DNA from: JAATGA01 sp047605605
GTDB lineage: Bacteria > Pseudomonadota > Alphaproteobacteria > Rhodobacterales > Rhodobacteraceae
DNA length: 23,171 nucleotides
Direction: 5' to 3'
NCBI GenBank assembly: GCA_047605605.1
Contig: JASGFG010000063.1
Span: forward strand, 1-23,171
Part shown: positions 1 through 7,519 of the stretch, piece after piece
Numbering within the stretch: the stretch's first letter is position 1
How the letters are laid out: each line of letters starts with the position of its first letter
The notes under the pieces: model-generated
The model's input: the letters and a program-made list of their open reading frames with translations, nothing else
What the model was told of the DNA's origin: nothing
Databases searched by the model: none
Position numbers and translations under genes: made by a program

Positions 1-414
1 CGCAAGCAGGACCGCCGCCCCGGCGAGTTTGTCGAGGCGGTGACGATCCCCCCCTCGGCGCCCGGCCTGCGCTGCTACAAGCTGTCGAAACGCTTCGATC
101 AGGATATTTCCGCCGTCTGCGGCTGTTTCAACGTGACGGTCGAAGGTGGCCGCGTCACGCAGGCGCGCATCGCCTTTGGCGGCATGGCGGGCATCCCGAA
201 ACGCGCGAGCCATGTCGAGGCGGCCCTGCTGCGCCAGCCCTGGACGATGGAAACCGTCACCGCCGCGCTGCCCGCATTCGCGCAGGATTTCCAGCCGCTG
301 ACCGACATGCGCGCCTCTGCCACCTATCGGCTCAAGACCGCGCAGAACATGGCGATCCGCTATTTCCTCGACTTGTCGGGCACGGGCGTGGATGTGCTGG
401 AGGTTTCGGCATGA
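1..414 (+). CDS. xdhA: Xanthine dehydrogenase small (FAD/2Fe-2S) subunit XdhA, C-terminal part
   Basis: The reading frame is open from base 1, so the gene is cut by the window edge and only its last 137 residues are present. They begin with RKQDRRPGEFVEAV, typical of the C-terminal FAD-side domain of XdhA (CO-dehydrogenase flavoprotein C-terminal fold). A valine (GTG) at base 40 is internal to this frame and is not a start. In the family, this subunit carries two 2Fe-2S clusters and FAD and passes electrons from the molybdenum site to NAD+ during oxidation of hypoxanthine and xanthine to urate in the cytoplasm. The stop codon overlaps the ATG of the molybdenum subunit gene (ATGA, 411-414), indicating translational coupling and one operon. 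The iron-sulfur domains lie outside the window and cannot be checked. Confidence 0.93.
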   Translation, partial: RKQDRRPGEFVEAVTIPPSAPGLRCYKLSKRFDQDISAVCGCFNVTVEGGRVTQARIAFGGMAGIPKRASHVEAALLRQPWTMETVTAALPAFAQDFQPLTDMRASATYRLKTAQNMAIRYFLDLSGTGVDVLEVSA

Positions 415-2861
415 CCATGGGCAAGGCGCTTCCCCACGACGCCGCGCCCCTGCATGTGACGGGGCAGGCGCGCTATGTCGATGACATTCCGCTGCCCGCC
501 AACACGCTGCATCTGGCCTTTGGCCTGTCTACCGTCGCGCGTGGCGAGATCGTGTCGATGGATCTCACGGCGGTGCGCGCCGCGCCGGGTGTGGTGGCGG
601 TGTTTTCCGCCGCCGACTGGCCCGAGATGCCGGATTGCTCCCCCTCGATCGGCGACGAACCGCTTCTTGCGGTGGGAAAGGTCCATTACGTCGGCCATCC
701 GGTGTTTCTGGTCGTGGCGGAAACTCATCTGGCGGCGCGGCGGGCCGCGCGTCTGGGCAAGATCAAATACCGGGAACTGACTCCGCTTCTGACGGTCGAT
801 GACGCCTTGGCCGCCAACAGCCGGTTCGAGAAAGGCCCCATCGTCTGGGCCAAGGGCGATGCCGGTGCCGCCATCGCCGCGGCGCCGCTGGTGGTCGAGG
901 GCAGCTTCGAGGTCGGCGGGCAGGAGCATTTCTATCTGGAAGGCCAGATCGCCGCCGCCCTGCCGCAAGAGGGGGGGGATATGGTGATCCATTCCTCGAC
1001 CCAGCATCCGACCGAGATCCAGCACAAGGTCGCCCATGCGCTTCACCTGCCGATGAACGCCGTCCGGGTCGAGGTGCGGCGGATGGGCGGCGGCTTTGGC
1101 GGCAAGGAATCCCAAGGCAATGCTCTTGCCGTCGCCTGCGCCATGGCCGCGCGGGCAACCGGGCGGCCATGCAAGATGCGCTATGACCGCGACGACGACA
1201 TGATGATCACCGGCAAGCGGCACGACCTGCGCATCACCTATCGCTGCGGGGTGGATGCCGAGGGGCGTATCCTGGGGGTGGAGTTCCTGCATCTGATGCG
1301 TTGCGGATGGGCGCAGGATCTGTCGCTGGCGGTGGCCGACCGGGCGATGCTGCACGCCGACAACTGCTATCACCTGCCTGCCGTTCGGATCGAGAGCCAT
1401 CGGTTGAAAACCAACACCCAGAGCGCCACGGCCTATCGCGGCTTTGGCGGGCCGCAGGGTATGGTGGGGATCGAGCGGGTGCTGGATCACATCGCCTTTG
1501 CCGTGGGGAGGGAGCCGCTGGAGGTGCGGCGCCTGAACTTCTATCGCGCGATGCTGGACAGCGCCGGGGGCCAGCCCCCGGACCCCCGGAGTATTTCCGA
1601 AAGGGAAAATCAGGAGGGGGCGGATCTGGGGTTTCTGGAAAAGGCCGCCGCGCGCGAGGTCGACCTGACTTCGGAAGGCGCGCCCGAGCCGCGGGGCGAG
1701 GGGGTTGCGGTGCCTGCGGGCGTGCAGACGACGCCCTATCACATGCCGGTCGAGGATTTCATCGGGCAGGAGATGGTGGCCGAACTGGCGCGGTCGTCCA
1801 GCTATCTGGCGCGCAAGGCGGCGATTGCCGACTGGAACGCGGCCAGTCCGGTGTTGAAGCGCGGCATCGCACTGACCCCAGTGAAGTTCGGGATTTCATT
1901 CACGCTGACCTGGCTGAATCAGGCGGGGGCCTTGGTCCATGTCTATCAGGATGGGTCGGTCCACCTGAACCATGGCGGGACCGAGATGGGGCAGGGGCTG
2001 TTCCAGAAGGTGGCCCAAGTGGCGGCGGGGGTCTTCGGGCTGGAGGCCGGGGCGGTGAAGATCACCGCGACCGATACGGGCAAGGTGCCGAATACCTCGG
2101 CCACGGCGGCAAGCTCGGGGTCGGATCTGAACGGGATGGCGGCGCGGAACGCCTGTCTGACCATTCGCGCGCGGATGGCGGAGTTCCTCGCGGCGCGGCA
2201 TCAGGCGGAGGCGGCGTCGGTTCTGTTCGAGGGCGGAAGGGTGCGGGTGGCGAGGGCAGACTACAGCTTTGCCGAGGTGGCGGGGCTGGCCTATCAGGCG
2301 CGGATCTCGCTGTCGTCTACCGGCTATTACGCCACCCCGAAGATCACCTGGGATCGGGTGAAGGGCGAGGGGCGGCCGTTCCTGTATTTCGCCTATGGCG
2401 CGGCGGTGACCGAGGTGGTGATCGACACGCTGACCGGGGAAAACCGCATCCTGCGGACGGACATCCTGCATGACACCGGCAGCCCGCTGAACCCCGCGCT
2501 GGACATCGGCCAGATCGAGGGGGCCTATGTGCAGGGCGCGGGCTGGCTGACCACCGAGGAGTTGGTCTGGGACGGGAAGGGGCGGCTGACGACCCATGCC
2601 CCCTCGACCTACAAGATCCCGGCCTGTTCCGACCGGCCGCGGGTGTTCAACGTCGCGCTGTGGAACCGCCCGAATCGCGAGGATACCGTGGGCCGGTCCA
2701 AGGCGGTGGGAGAGCCGCCGTTCATGCTGGGGATTTCCGCGCTGATGGCGCTGTCGGATGCGGTGGCGGCCTGCGGGGACGGGTCGGTCTATCCGGCGCT
2801 GGATGCCCCCGCGACGGCGGAGCGGGTGCTGGCGGCGGTGGAAAGGGTGCGCGGTGTTTGA
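411..2861 (+). CDS. xdhB: Xanthine dehydrogenase molybdenum-binding subunit XdhB
   Basis: Large molybdopterin subunit of xanthine dehydrogenase, 816 residues. Family landmarks are visible: MGGGFGGKESQ (about 225-235), the TNTQSATAYRGFGGPQG stretch (about 334-350) that lines the active site, and KAVGEPPFMLG near the C-terminus, whose glutamate is the catalytic base in characterised enzymes. The ATG at 411 overlaps the xdhA stop. From memory, the Rhodobacter capsulatus homologue is about 777 residues. The extra length here falls between NFYR (about 377) and TTPYHMPVEDF (about 440), parts that I expect to lie close together in the family. The DNA coding residues 385-401 of this extra segment matches a GC-rich repeat otherwise found just after stop codons in this window. 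The frame is kept and all catalytic motifs survive, so the enzyme may still work, but this should be tested. The 3' end overlaps xdhC by 8 bases. Confidence 0.95.
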   Translation: MTMGKALPHDAAPLHVTGQARYVDDIPLPANTLHLAFGLSTVARGEIVSMDLTAVRAAPGVVAVFSAADWPEMPDCSPSIGDEPLLAVGKVHYVGHPVFLVVAETHLAARRAARLGKIKYRELTPLLTVDDALAANSRFEKGPIVWAKGDAGAAIAAAPLVVEGSFEVGGQEHFYLEGQIAAALPQEGGDMVIHSSTQHPTEIQHKVAHALHLPMNAVRVEVRRMGGGFGGKESQGNALAVACAMAARATGRPCKMRYDRDDDMMITGKRHDLRITYRCGVDAEGRILGVEFLHLMRCGWAQDLSLAVADRAMLHADNCYHLPAVRIESHRLKTNTQSATAYRGFGGPQGMVGIERVLDHIAFAVGREPLEVRRLNFYRAMLDSAGGQPPDPRSISERENQEGADLGFLEKAAAREVDLTSEGAPEPRGEGVAVPAGVQTTPYHMPVEDFIGQEMVAELARSSSYLARKAAIADWNAASPVLKRGIALTPVKFGISFTLTWLNQAGALVHVYQDGSVHLNHGGTEMGQGLFQKVAQVAAGVFGLEAGAVKITATDTGKVPNTSATAASSGSDLNGMAARNACLTIRARMAEFLAARHQAEAASVLFEGGRVRVARADYSFAEVAGLAYQARISLSSTGYYATPKITWDRVKGEGRPFLYFAYGAAVTEVVIDTLTGENRILRTDILHDTGSPLNPALDIGQIEGAYVQGAGWLTTEELVWDGKGRLTTHAPSTYKIPACSDRPRVFNVALWNRPNREDTVGRSKAVGEPPFMLGISALMALSDAVAACGDGSVYPALDAPATAERVLAAVERVRGV
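1564..1610 (+). repeat. Repeat copy A, inside the xdhB frame
   Basis: A perfect palindrome (CCGGGGGC-CA-GCCCCCGG, 1564-1581) is followed by ACCCCCGGAGTATTTCC and then GAAAGGGAAAA. The same order occurs after the alpha/beta hydrolase gene at 19491-19542 with nearly the same tail, and in related form at four other places. Here it is read in frame as residues 385-401 of XdhB (A-G-G-Q-P-P-D-P-R-S-I-S-E-R...). All other copies are outside genes. It lacks a run of T after the stem, so it is probably not a strong intrinsic terminator on its own. Confidence 0.8.
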
Positions 2862-3852
2862 TCTGGGCGCCCTTCGTTCGGCGGTGGCCGCCCATGGCCG
2901 GGTCGCCCGCGTGGTGATCGCCGCGCATGACGGATCCTCGCCGCGCGAGGTGGGGGCGGCGATGCTGGTCTGGGCTAATGGCCAGTCCGGCACGGTCGGC
3001 GGCGGCGCGCTGGAATGGGCGGCGGTGGAACGCGCGCGGGCGATGCTGGCCAAAGGCGGGGCGCGGCTGGACCGCGAGGCCTTGGGGCCGAAGCTCGGGC
3101 AATGCTGCGGCGGGGCGGTCACGCTGTTGACCGAAGTGTATGACGGCGCGGCGGTGGCGGGCCTGTCGGGCCAGGTCATCGCGCGGGCCGTAGACGGCAG
3201 CGCGATGCCGCTGGCGGTGAAGCGGCTGTTGGCCGATGCGCGGGGCAAGGGCCGGGAGCCCACGCCGCAGCTGGTGCAGGGCTGGATGGTGGAACCCGTG
3301 GCGCGGGCGAGCCGGGCGATCTGGGTCTGGGGTGCCGGGCATGTGGGCCGGGCGCTGGTCGGGGTTCTGGCCCCGCTGCCGGGGGTGGAGATCGTCTGGA
3401 TCGACACCGCGCGCGACCGCTTTCCCGAGGTGATCCCCGAGGGCGTCAGCCCGCTGTGGGCCTCGCGGCCCGAGGGGCTGGCCGCCCATGCCCCGGCGCA
3501 CGCCGAACACCTGATCGTCACCTATTCGCATGCGCTGGATCTGGAGCTGTGCCACCGCCTGCTGGCCCATGGTTTCGGCGGGCTTGGCCTGATCGGGTCG
3601 GCGACGAAATGGGCGCGGTTCCGGTCGCGGCTGGCTGCCCTTGGCCACCCGCCTGCCCGGATTTCGCGCATCACCTGCCCCATTGGCGATGTGACCCTGG
3701 GAAAACACCCGCAGGCCATTGCCGTGGGGGTCGCGGTTCAACTACTGAAAAGACAAGAACAATCCGAGACGGAGATCGCGGATGACAACAGGGGATCTTT
3801 TGACGCTGGAGGGGTTGACCAAGACCTATCCGGGCGTCGTCGCCAACAGTGA
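2854..3852 (+). CDS. xdhC: Xanthine dehydrogenase accessory protein XdhC
   Basis: XdhC/CoxI-family protein, 332 residues. It binds the molybdenum cofactor, promotes its sulfuration and inserts it into XdhB; it is not a subunit of the mature enzyme. Seen here: the N-terminal block with HDGSSPREVGAAMLV, the conserved GPKLGQCCGG (cysteines 84-85), and a Rossmann segment VWGAGHVGRALVG (about 158-170) followed by EIVWID. The start is taken as GTG at 2854, which overlaps the xdhB stop by 8 bases and gives the usual N-terminus; an upstream start would lie deep in xdhB. The conserved C-terminal block CPIGDVTLGKHPQAIAVGVA ends near residue 294, but the frame stays open 71 bases into the ATPase gene, adding a polar tail that ends GRRRQQ. 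This suggests that the native stop has been lost or that the tail is tolerated. Confidence 0.92.
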   Translation: MFDLGALRSAVAAHGRVARVVIAAHDGSSPREVGAAMLVWANGQSGTVGGGALEWAAVERARAMLAKGGARLDREALGPKLGQCCGGAVTLLTEVYDGAAVAGLSGQVIARAVDGSAMPLAVKRLLADARGKGREPTPQLVQGWMVEPVARASRAIWVWGAGHVGRALVGVLAPLPGVEIVWIDTARDRFPEVIPEGVSPLWASRPEGLAAHAPAHAEHLIVTYSHALDLELCHRLLAHGFGGLGLIGSATKWARFRSRLAALGHPPARISRITCPIGDVTLGKHPQAIAVGVAVQLLKRQEQSETEIADDNRGSFDAGGVDQDLSGRRRQQ

Positions 3853-5317
3853 CGTGTCCTTCCGCATCGGACCCGGAGAGGTCCATGCCCTTCTGGGTGA
3901 AAACGGGGCGGGAAAATCGACGCTGGTCAAGATGATCTACGGGCTTGTCCGGCCCGACAGCGGGGGCATGACCTTTCGCGGCAAACCCTATGCGCCCGCG
4001 CAACCCAGCGTCGCGCGGCAGTTGGGCGTGGCGATGGTGTTCCAGCATTTCAGCCTGTTCGAGGCGCTGAACGTCGCGGAAAACGTGGCGCTTGGCATGG
4101 AAAAGCCGCCCGCCATGGCGGAACTGGCGACCCGCATCCGCAAGGTCAGCCAGGATTACGGCCTGCCGCTGGACCCCGGCCGCATGGTGGGCGACCTGTC
4201 GGCGGGCGAACGGCAGCGGGTGGAAATTGTGCGCTGCCTGCTGCAAGACCCGAAGCTGCTGATCATGGACGAACCCACATCCGTCCTGACCCCGCAGGAG
4301 GTGGAGATCCTGTTCACCACCCTGCGCCAGTTGTCGGCCGAGGGCACGGCGATCCTGTATATCAGCCACAAGCTGGAGGAGATCCGCGCGCTTTGCGACA
4401 CGGCCACCATCCTGCGGCGCGGCAAGGTCGTCGGCACCTGCACCCCGCGCGAGGTCTCGGCGCGCGCCATGGCCGAAATGATGGTGGGCCAGACCCTGAC
4501 CCCACCGGAACGCGGGACACGCAGGGACTGGGGCGACAAGGCCCCGGCCTTGCAGGTCAGGGGGCTGTCGGTCGCCTCGCCCATTCCGTTCGGCACCTCG
4601 CTGAAAGGCATCGGTTTCGACGTGGCGCGGGGCGAGGTTCTGGGCATCGCTGGCGTCGCGGGCAACGGGCAGGACGAATTGCTGCTGGCGCTGTCGGGCG
4701 AGTTGCGGACCGATCCGGGAATGATCCTCGCCAAGGGGGTGCCGATGGGGGCCGAGGGGCCGGTGGCCCGCCGCCGCGCCGGCTTCGTCGCGGCACCCGA
4801 GGACCGGCTGGGCCATGCCGCCGCGCCGGACATGAGTTTGGTGGAAAACGCCTTTCTGTCCGGCTCGGTCCGCAAGGGGCTGGACAGGCGCGGCTTCATT
4901 GACTGGGCGGGGGCGAAGGCTTTCGCCGAACAGATCGTCAAGGATTACGACGTGCGCACCCCCGGCACATGGGTCGCGGCGCGGGCGCTGTCGGGCGGCA
5001 ACCTGCAAAAGTTCGTGGTCGGGCGCGAGTTGTCGCAAGACCCCGAGATCATCCTGATCAACCAGCCGACATGGGGGGTCGATGCGGCCGCCGCGGCGGC
5101 GATCCGGCAGGCGATCCTGGACCGCGCGGCGGCGGGCGCCGCGGTCGTGGTGATCAGTCAGGATCTGGATGAACTGCTGGAAATTTCCGACAGTTTCGCG
5201 GTGCTGAACGAAGGGCGGCTGACCGTGCCGCGCCCGGTCAAGGGGCTGACGGTCGAGGAGATCGGGATGATGATGGGCGGCGCCCACGGGATGGAGGTCG
5301 CGCATCATGACGCCTGA
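3782..5317 (+). CDS. BMP-type (nucleoside/purine) ABC importer, double ATP-binding protein
   Basis: Fused two-domain ATPase of 511 residues, as in the BmpA/NupA-type nucleoside importers and sugar importers such as RbsA. First domain: Walker A GENGAGKST (39-47), signature LSAGE (139-143), Walker B LLIMDEPTS (159-167), H-loop ISHK (about 194-197). Second domain: the P-loop position reads GVAGNGQDEL (291-300) without GK[ST], the signature is LSGGN (403-407), and Walker B is altered to IILINQPTWGVD. Such a degenerate second half is normal for this family. ATG 3782 follows GGAGA (3771-3775) at 6 bases. The gene lies inside the end of the xdhC frame and is followed by two permeases and a binding protein, so the cluster is probably one transcript with xdhABC. 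The substrate is inferred to be a purine base or nucleoside from this context. Confidence 0.9.
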   Translation: MTTGDLLTLEGLTKTYPGVVANSDVSFRIGPGEVHALLGENGAGKSTLVKMIYGLVRPDSGGMTFRGKPYAPAQPSVARQLGVAMVFQHFSLFEALNVAENVALGMEKPPAMAELATRIRKVSQDYGLPLDPGRMVGDLSAGERQRVEIVRCLLQDPKLLIMDEPTSVLTPQEVEILFTTLRQLSAEGTAILYISHKLEEIRALCDTATILRRGKVVGTCTPREVSARAMAEMMVGQTLTPPERGTRRDWGDKAPALQVRGLSVASPIPFGTSLKGIGFDVARGEVLGIAGVAGNGQDELLLALSGELRTDPGMILAKGVPMGAEGPVARRRAGFVAAPEDRLGHAAAPDMSLVENAFLSGSVRKGLDRRGFIDWAGAKAFAEQIVKDYDVRTPGTWVAARALSGGNLQKFVVGRELSQDPEIILINQPTWGVDAAAAAAIRQAILDRAAAGAAVVVISQDLDELLEISDSFAVLNEGRLTVPRPVKGLTVEEIGMMMGGAHGMEVAHHDA

Positions 5318-5324
5318 GGAACAA

Positions 5325-5388
5325 GGGGGCTGTCCGCCCCCTCGCGGCTTTGCCGCTCACCCCCGAGGGTATTTTTGCCAAGATGAAG
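5325..5388 (+). repeat. Repeat copy B, within the transporter operon
   Basis: It starts 7 bases after the ATPase stop. It has stem GGGGGC/GCCCCC (5325-5341, loop TGTCC), a second stem GCGGC-TTT-GCCGC (5344-5356), then CACCCCCGAGGGTATTTTT and GCCAAGATGAAG. The tail matches copy D (on the - strand at 11181-11226). It lies between two genes of the same operon, so it may partly terminate the mRNA or set a processing point that lowers permease expression relative to the ATPase. Confidence 0.72.
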
Positions 5389-5454
5389 AGGCGAGGGAGG
5401 GGCAGAGGGCGGTCGCTGCCGCCCGAACGACATGTCCTGCGCGGGAGGGGTTTC

Positions 5455-6537
5455 ATGCCGAGGCTTGAAAAGCGGCCGAATCCTTCGCGGTTCTGGGCCT
5501 TTGCGGCGCCGGTGGTGGCGGTGGTCCTGACCATGATCGCCGGGGGGATGCTGTTCGCCGCGCTGGGCAAGAGCCCGGTCGAGGCGATCCGCACGATCTT
5601 CTGGGATCCGCTGTTCGGCGAGTTCGCCTGGTATTTCCGCGGGCAATTGCTGGTCAAGGCGGCACCCGTGATCCTGATCGCGGTGGGGCTGTCGCTGGGG
5701 TTCCGGGCGGGCATCTGGAACATCGGGGCCGAAGGGCAATACATCATGGGCGCGCTGTTCGGCGGCGGGCTGGGGCTGGCCTTCTATCCGGCGGAACACT
5801 GGCTCATCTTTCCCCTGTGCATTCTGGCCGGGGCCTTTGGCGGCTGGCTTTGGGCCATGATCCCGGCGGTTCTGAAGGTGAAATTCCGCACGAACGAGAT
5901 CCTTGTGTCGTTGCTGCTGGTCTATGTGGCACAGTCGTTCCTGGCCTCGATGGCACTTGGCCTGATGAAGAACCCCGAGGGGCAGGGCTTTCCGGGCAGC
6001 CGGAACCTGTCGCAATACCCGGCCGTCGCCAACCCCGAGCTGATCGAGGGCACGGGGGTGCACTGGGGCGTCGTCGCGGCGGCGGTAGTGGTTCTGCTGG
6101 CCTGGGTTCTGCTGGAAAAGCATCTGCTGGGCTTTCAGATCAAGCTGGCCGGACAGGCGCCCCGCGCGGCCCGTTTCGCGGGCGTAAGCCCGGCGAGGCT
6201 GGTGCTGCTCTGCATGGGAATTTCGGGGGCACTAGCCGGGATCGCGGGGTTCTTCGAGGTTGCGGGACCGGCGGGTCAGATCAAGATCGGCTTCAACGTG
6301 GGCTATGGGTTTTCGGCGATCATCGTGGCGTTTCTGGGCCGGCTGAACCCGTTGGGCATCCTGCTGGCGGGCCTGCTGATGGCGCTGACCTATGTGGGGG
6401 GCGAGAATGCGTCCACCAATCTGGGCCTGCCCTCCGCCGCGATCCAGGCATTTCAGGGGATGCTGCTGTTCTTCCTGCTGGCCGTCGATGTGTTCACCAA
6501 CTATCGGCTGCGTCTGGCGCCGGGAAAGGCCGCGTGA
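5455..6537 (+). CDS. BMP-type ABC importer permease 1
   Basis: Inner-membrane permease of 360 residues, BPD_transp_2 family. Hydrophobic segments are spread over the whole length, starting with FWAFAAPVVAVVLTMIAGG. The family-typical GFRAGIWNIGAEGQYIMGA follows the second or third segment, and FRTNEILVSLLLVYVA fits the cytoplasmic coupling loop. The frame is open further upstream, through the repeat at 5325-5388, but ATG 5455 is preferred: GGGAGGGG (5443-5450) sits just before it, and the upstream residues are low-complexity and arginine-rich. The stop overlaps the ATG of permease 2 (TGATG, 6535-6539). It is expected to pair with permease 2 as the membrane channel of the purine/nucleoside importer. 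Confidence 0.9.
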   Translation: MPRLEKRPNPSRFWAFAAPVVAVVLTMIAGGMLFAALGKSPVEAIRTIFWDPLFGEFAWYFRGQLLVKAAPVILIAVGLSLGFRAGIWNIGAEGQYIMGALFGGGLGLAFYPAEHWLIFPLCILAGAFGGWLWAMIPAVLKVKFRTNEILVSLLLVYVAQSFLASMALGLMKNPEGQGFPGSRNLSQYPAVANPELIEGTGVHWGVVAAAVVVLLAWVLLEKHLLGFQIKLAGQAPRAARFAGVSPARLVLLCMGISGALAGIAGFFEVAGPAGQIKIGFNVGYGFSAIIVAFLGRLNPLGILLAGLLMALTYVGGENASTNLGLPSAAIQAFQGMLLFFLLAVDVFTNYRLRLAPGKAA

Positions 6538-7469
6538 TGGAGATTGCGGGCATCAATCCGGTCGTGCTGATCGCCGCGCTGATGGTGGCGGCGGTGCCGA
6601 TCCTGCTGGCGGCCATCGGCGAGCTGGTGGTGGAAAAGGCGGGCGTGCTGAACCTGGGCGTCGAGGGGATGATGATCATGGGCGCGATCTGCGGCTTTGC
6701 CGCCGCGGTCGCAACCGGCTCGCCCTATCTGGGCTTTCTGGGCGGCGCGGCGGGGGGCGCGGGGCTGAGCCTGATCTTCGCCTTCCTCACGCAGGTGATG
6801 CTGTCGAACCAGGTGGCGACGGGGCTGGCGCTGACGCTGTTCGGGCTGGGGTTCTCGTCGCTGATCGGCATGGGCTATGGCGGGCAGAAGCCGCCGGCGA
6901 TCCATCCGGTGCCCTTCGGGCCGCTGGCCGACCTGCCGGTCCTGGGGCCGATCGTCTTTTCGCATGACCTGATGGTCTATGTCTCCATCGCCGCCGTCGC
7001 CGCCGTTGCCTGGTTTCTGAAAGGGACGCGGGCGGGGCTGATCCTGAAGGCGGTGGGGGAAAACCACGATGCCGCCCATGCGCTCGGCTACAAGGTCCAG
7101 CGCATCCGGCTGCTGGCGATCCTGTTCGGGGGGGCAATGGCGGGACTGGGCGGGGCCTACATCAGCCTTGTCCGCGTGCCGCAATGGACCGACGGGATCA
7201 CCGCGGGCGCGGGCTGGATCGCGCTGGCGATCGTGGTCTTTGCCAGCTGGAAACCGTGGCGCGTGCTGCTGGGTGCCTATCTTTTCGGCGGAATTACGGT
7301 ATTGCAGTTGAATATGCAGGCGGCCGGGACCTGGCTTCCGGTGCAATACTTGTCGATGAGCCCGTATCTGATAACCATCCTCGTGCTGGTCATCATGTCG
7401 GCCGACAGGTCGCGCGCCGCGATGAACGCCCCGGCCGCACTGGGAAAAAACTTTCAGGCCTCGCGCTAG
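6537..7469 (+). CDS. BMP-type ABC importer permease 2
   Basis: Second BPD_transp_2 permease, 310 residues. It begins MEIAGINPVVLIAALMVAAVP and carries ELVVEKAGVLNLGVEGMMIM, the counterpart of the NIGAEGQ segment in permease 1. The family's conserved loop with AVGENHDAAHALGYKV is at about residues 171-186. Its ATG shares one base with the permease 1 stop, so translation is probably coupled. The pair matches the NupB/NupC or YufP/YufQ organisation of BMP-dependent importers. The frame remains open upstream on the same strand, but those residues overlap permease 1 and are not membrane-like. Confidence 0.9.
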   Translation: MEIAGINPVVLIAALMVAAVPILLAAIGELVVEKAGVLNLGVEGMMIMGAICGFAAAVATGSPYLGFLGGAAGGAGLSLIFAFLTQVMLSNQVATGLALTLFGLGFSSLIGMGYGGQKPPAIHPVPFGPLADLPVLGPIVFSHDLMVYVSIAAVAAVAWFLKGTRAGLILKAVGENHDAAHALGYKVQRIRLLAILFGGAMAGLGGAYISLVRVPQWTDGITAGAGWIALAIVVFASWKPWRVLLGAYLFGGITVLQLNMQAAGTWLPVQYLSMSPYLITILVLVIMSADRSRAAMNAPAALGKNFQASR

Positions 7470-7485
7470 CGCGGTCCTCAACACC

Positions 7486-7502
7486 GGCCGGGAAAACCGG
7501 CC
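7486..7502 (+). other. Hairpin between permease 2 and the binding protein gene
   Basis: GGCCGG-GAAAA-CCGGCC forms a 6-bp GC stem 16 bases after the permease stop and 17 bases before the binding-protein ATG. There is no T run after it, so it is not a standard terminator. In importer operons such hairpins often protect the binding-protein mRNA from 3' decay of the upstream part and raise its share; that role is inferred here. Confidence 0.5.
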
Positions 7503-7519
7503 ATATCAGGGAGTTACGA

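Noticed and set aside
1896..3521. Long - strand open frame across xdhB and xdhC
   Set aside because: It runs across the boundary of two well-supported genes, has low-complexity proline/arginine-rich content and no domain. Similar antisense frames at 360-1742, 3671-5308 and 17734-19503 were rejected for the same reasons.
5350..5454. N-terminal extension of permease 1 from a TTG at 5350
   Set aside because: It would encode arginine-rich residues over repeat copy B; ATG 5455 has a strong ribosome-binding site and gives the family's usual start.
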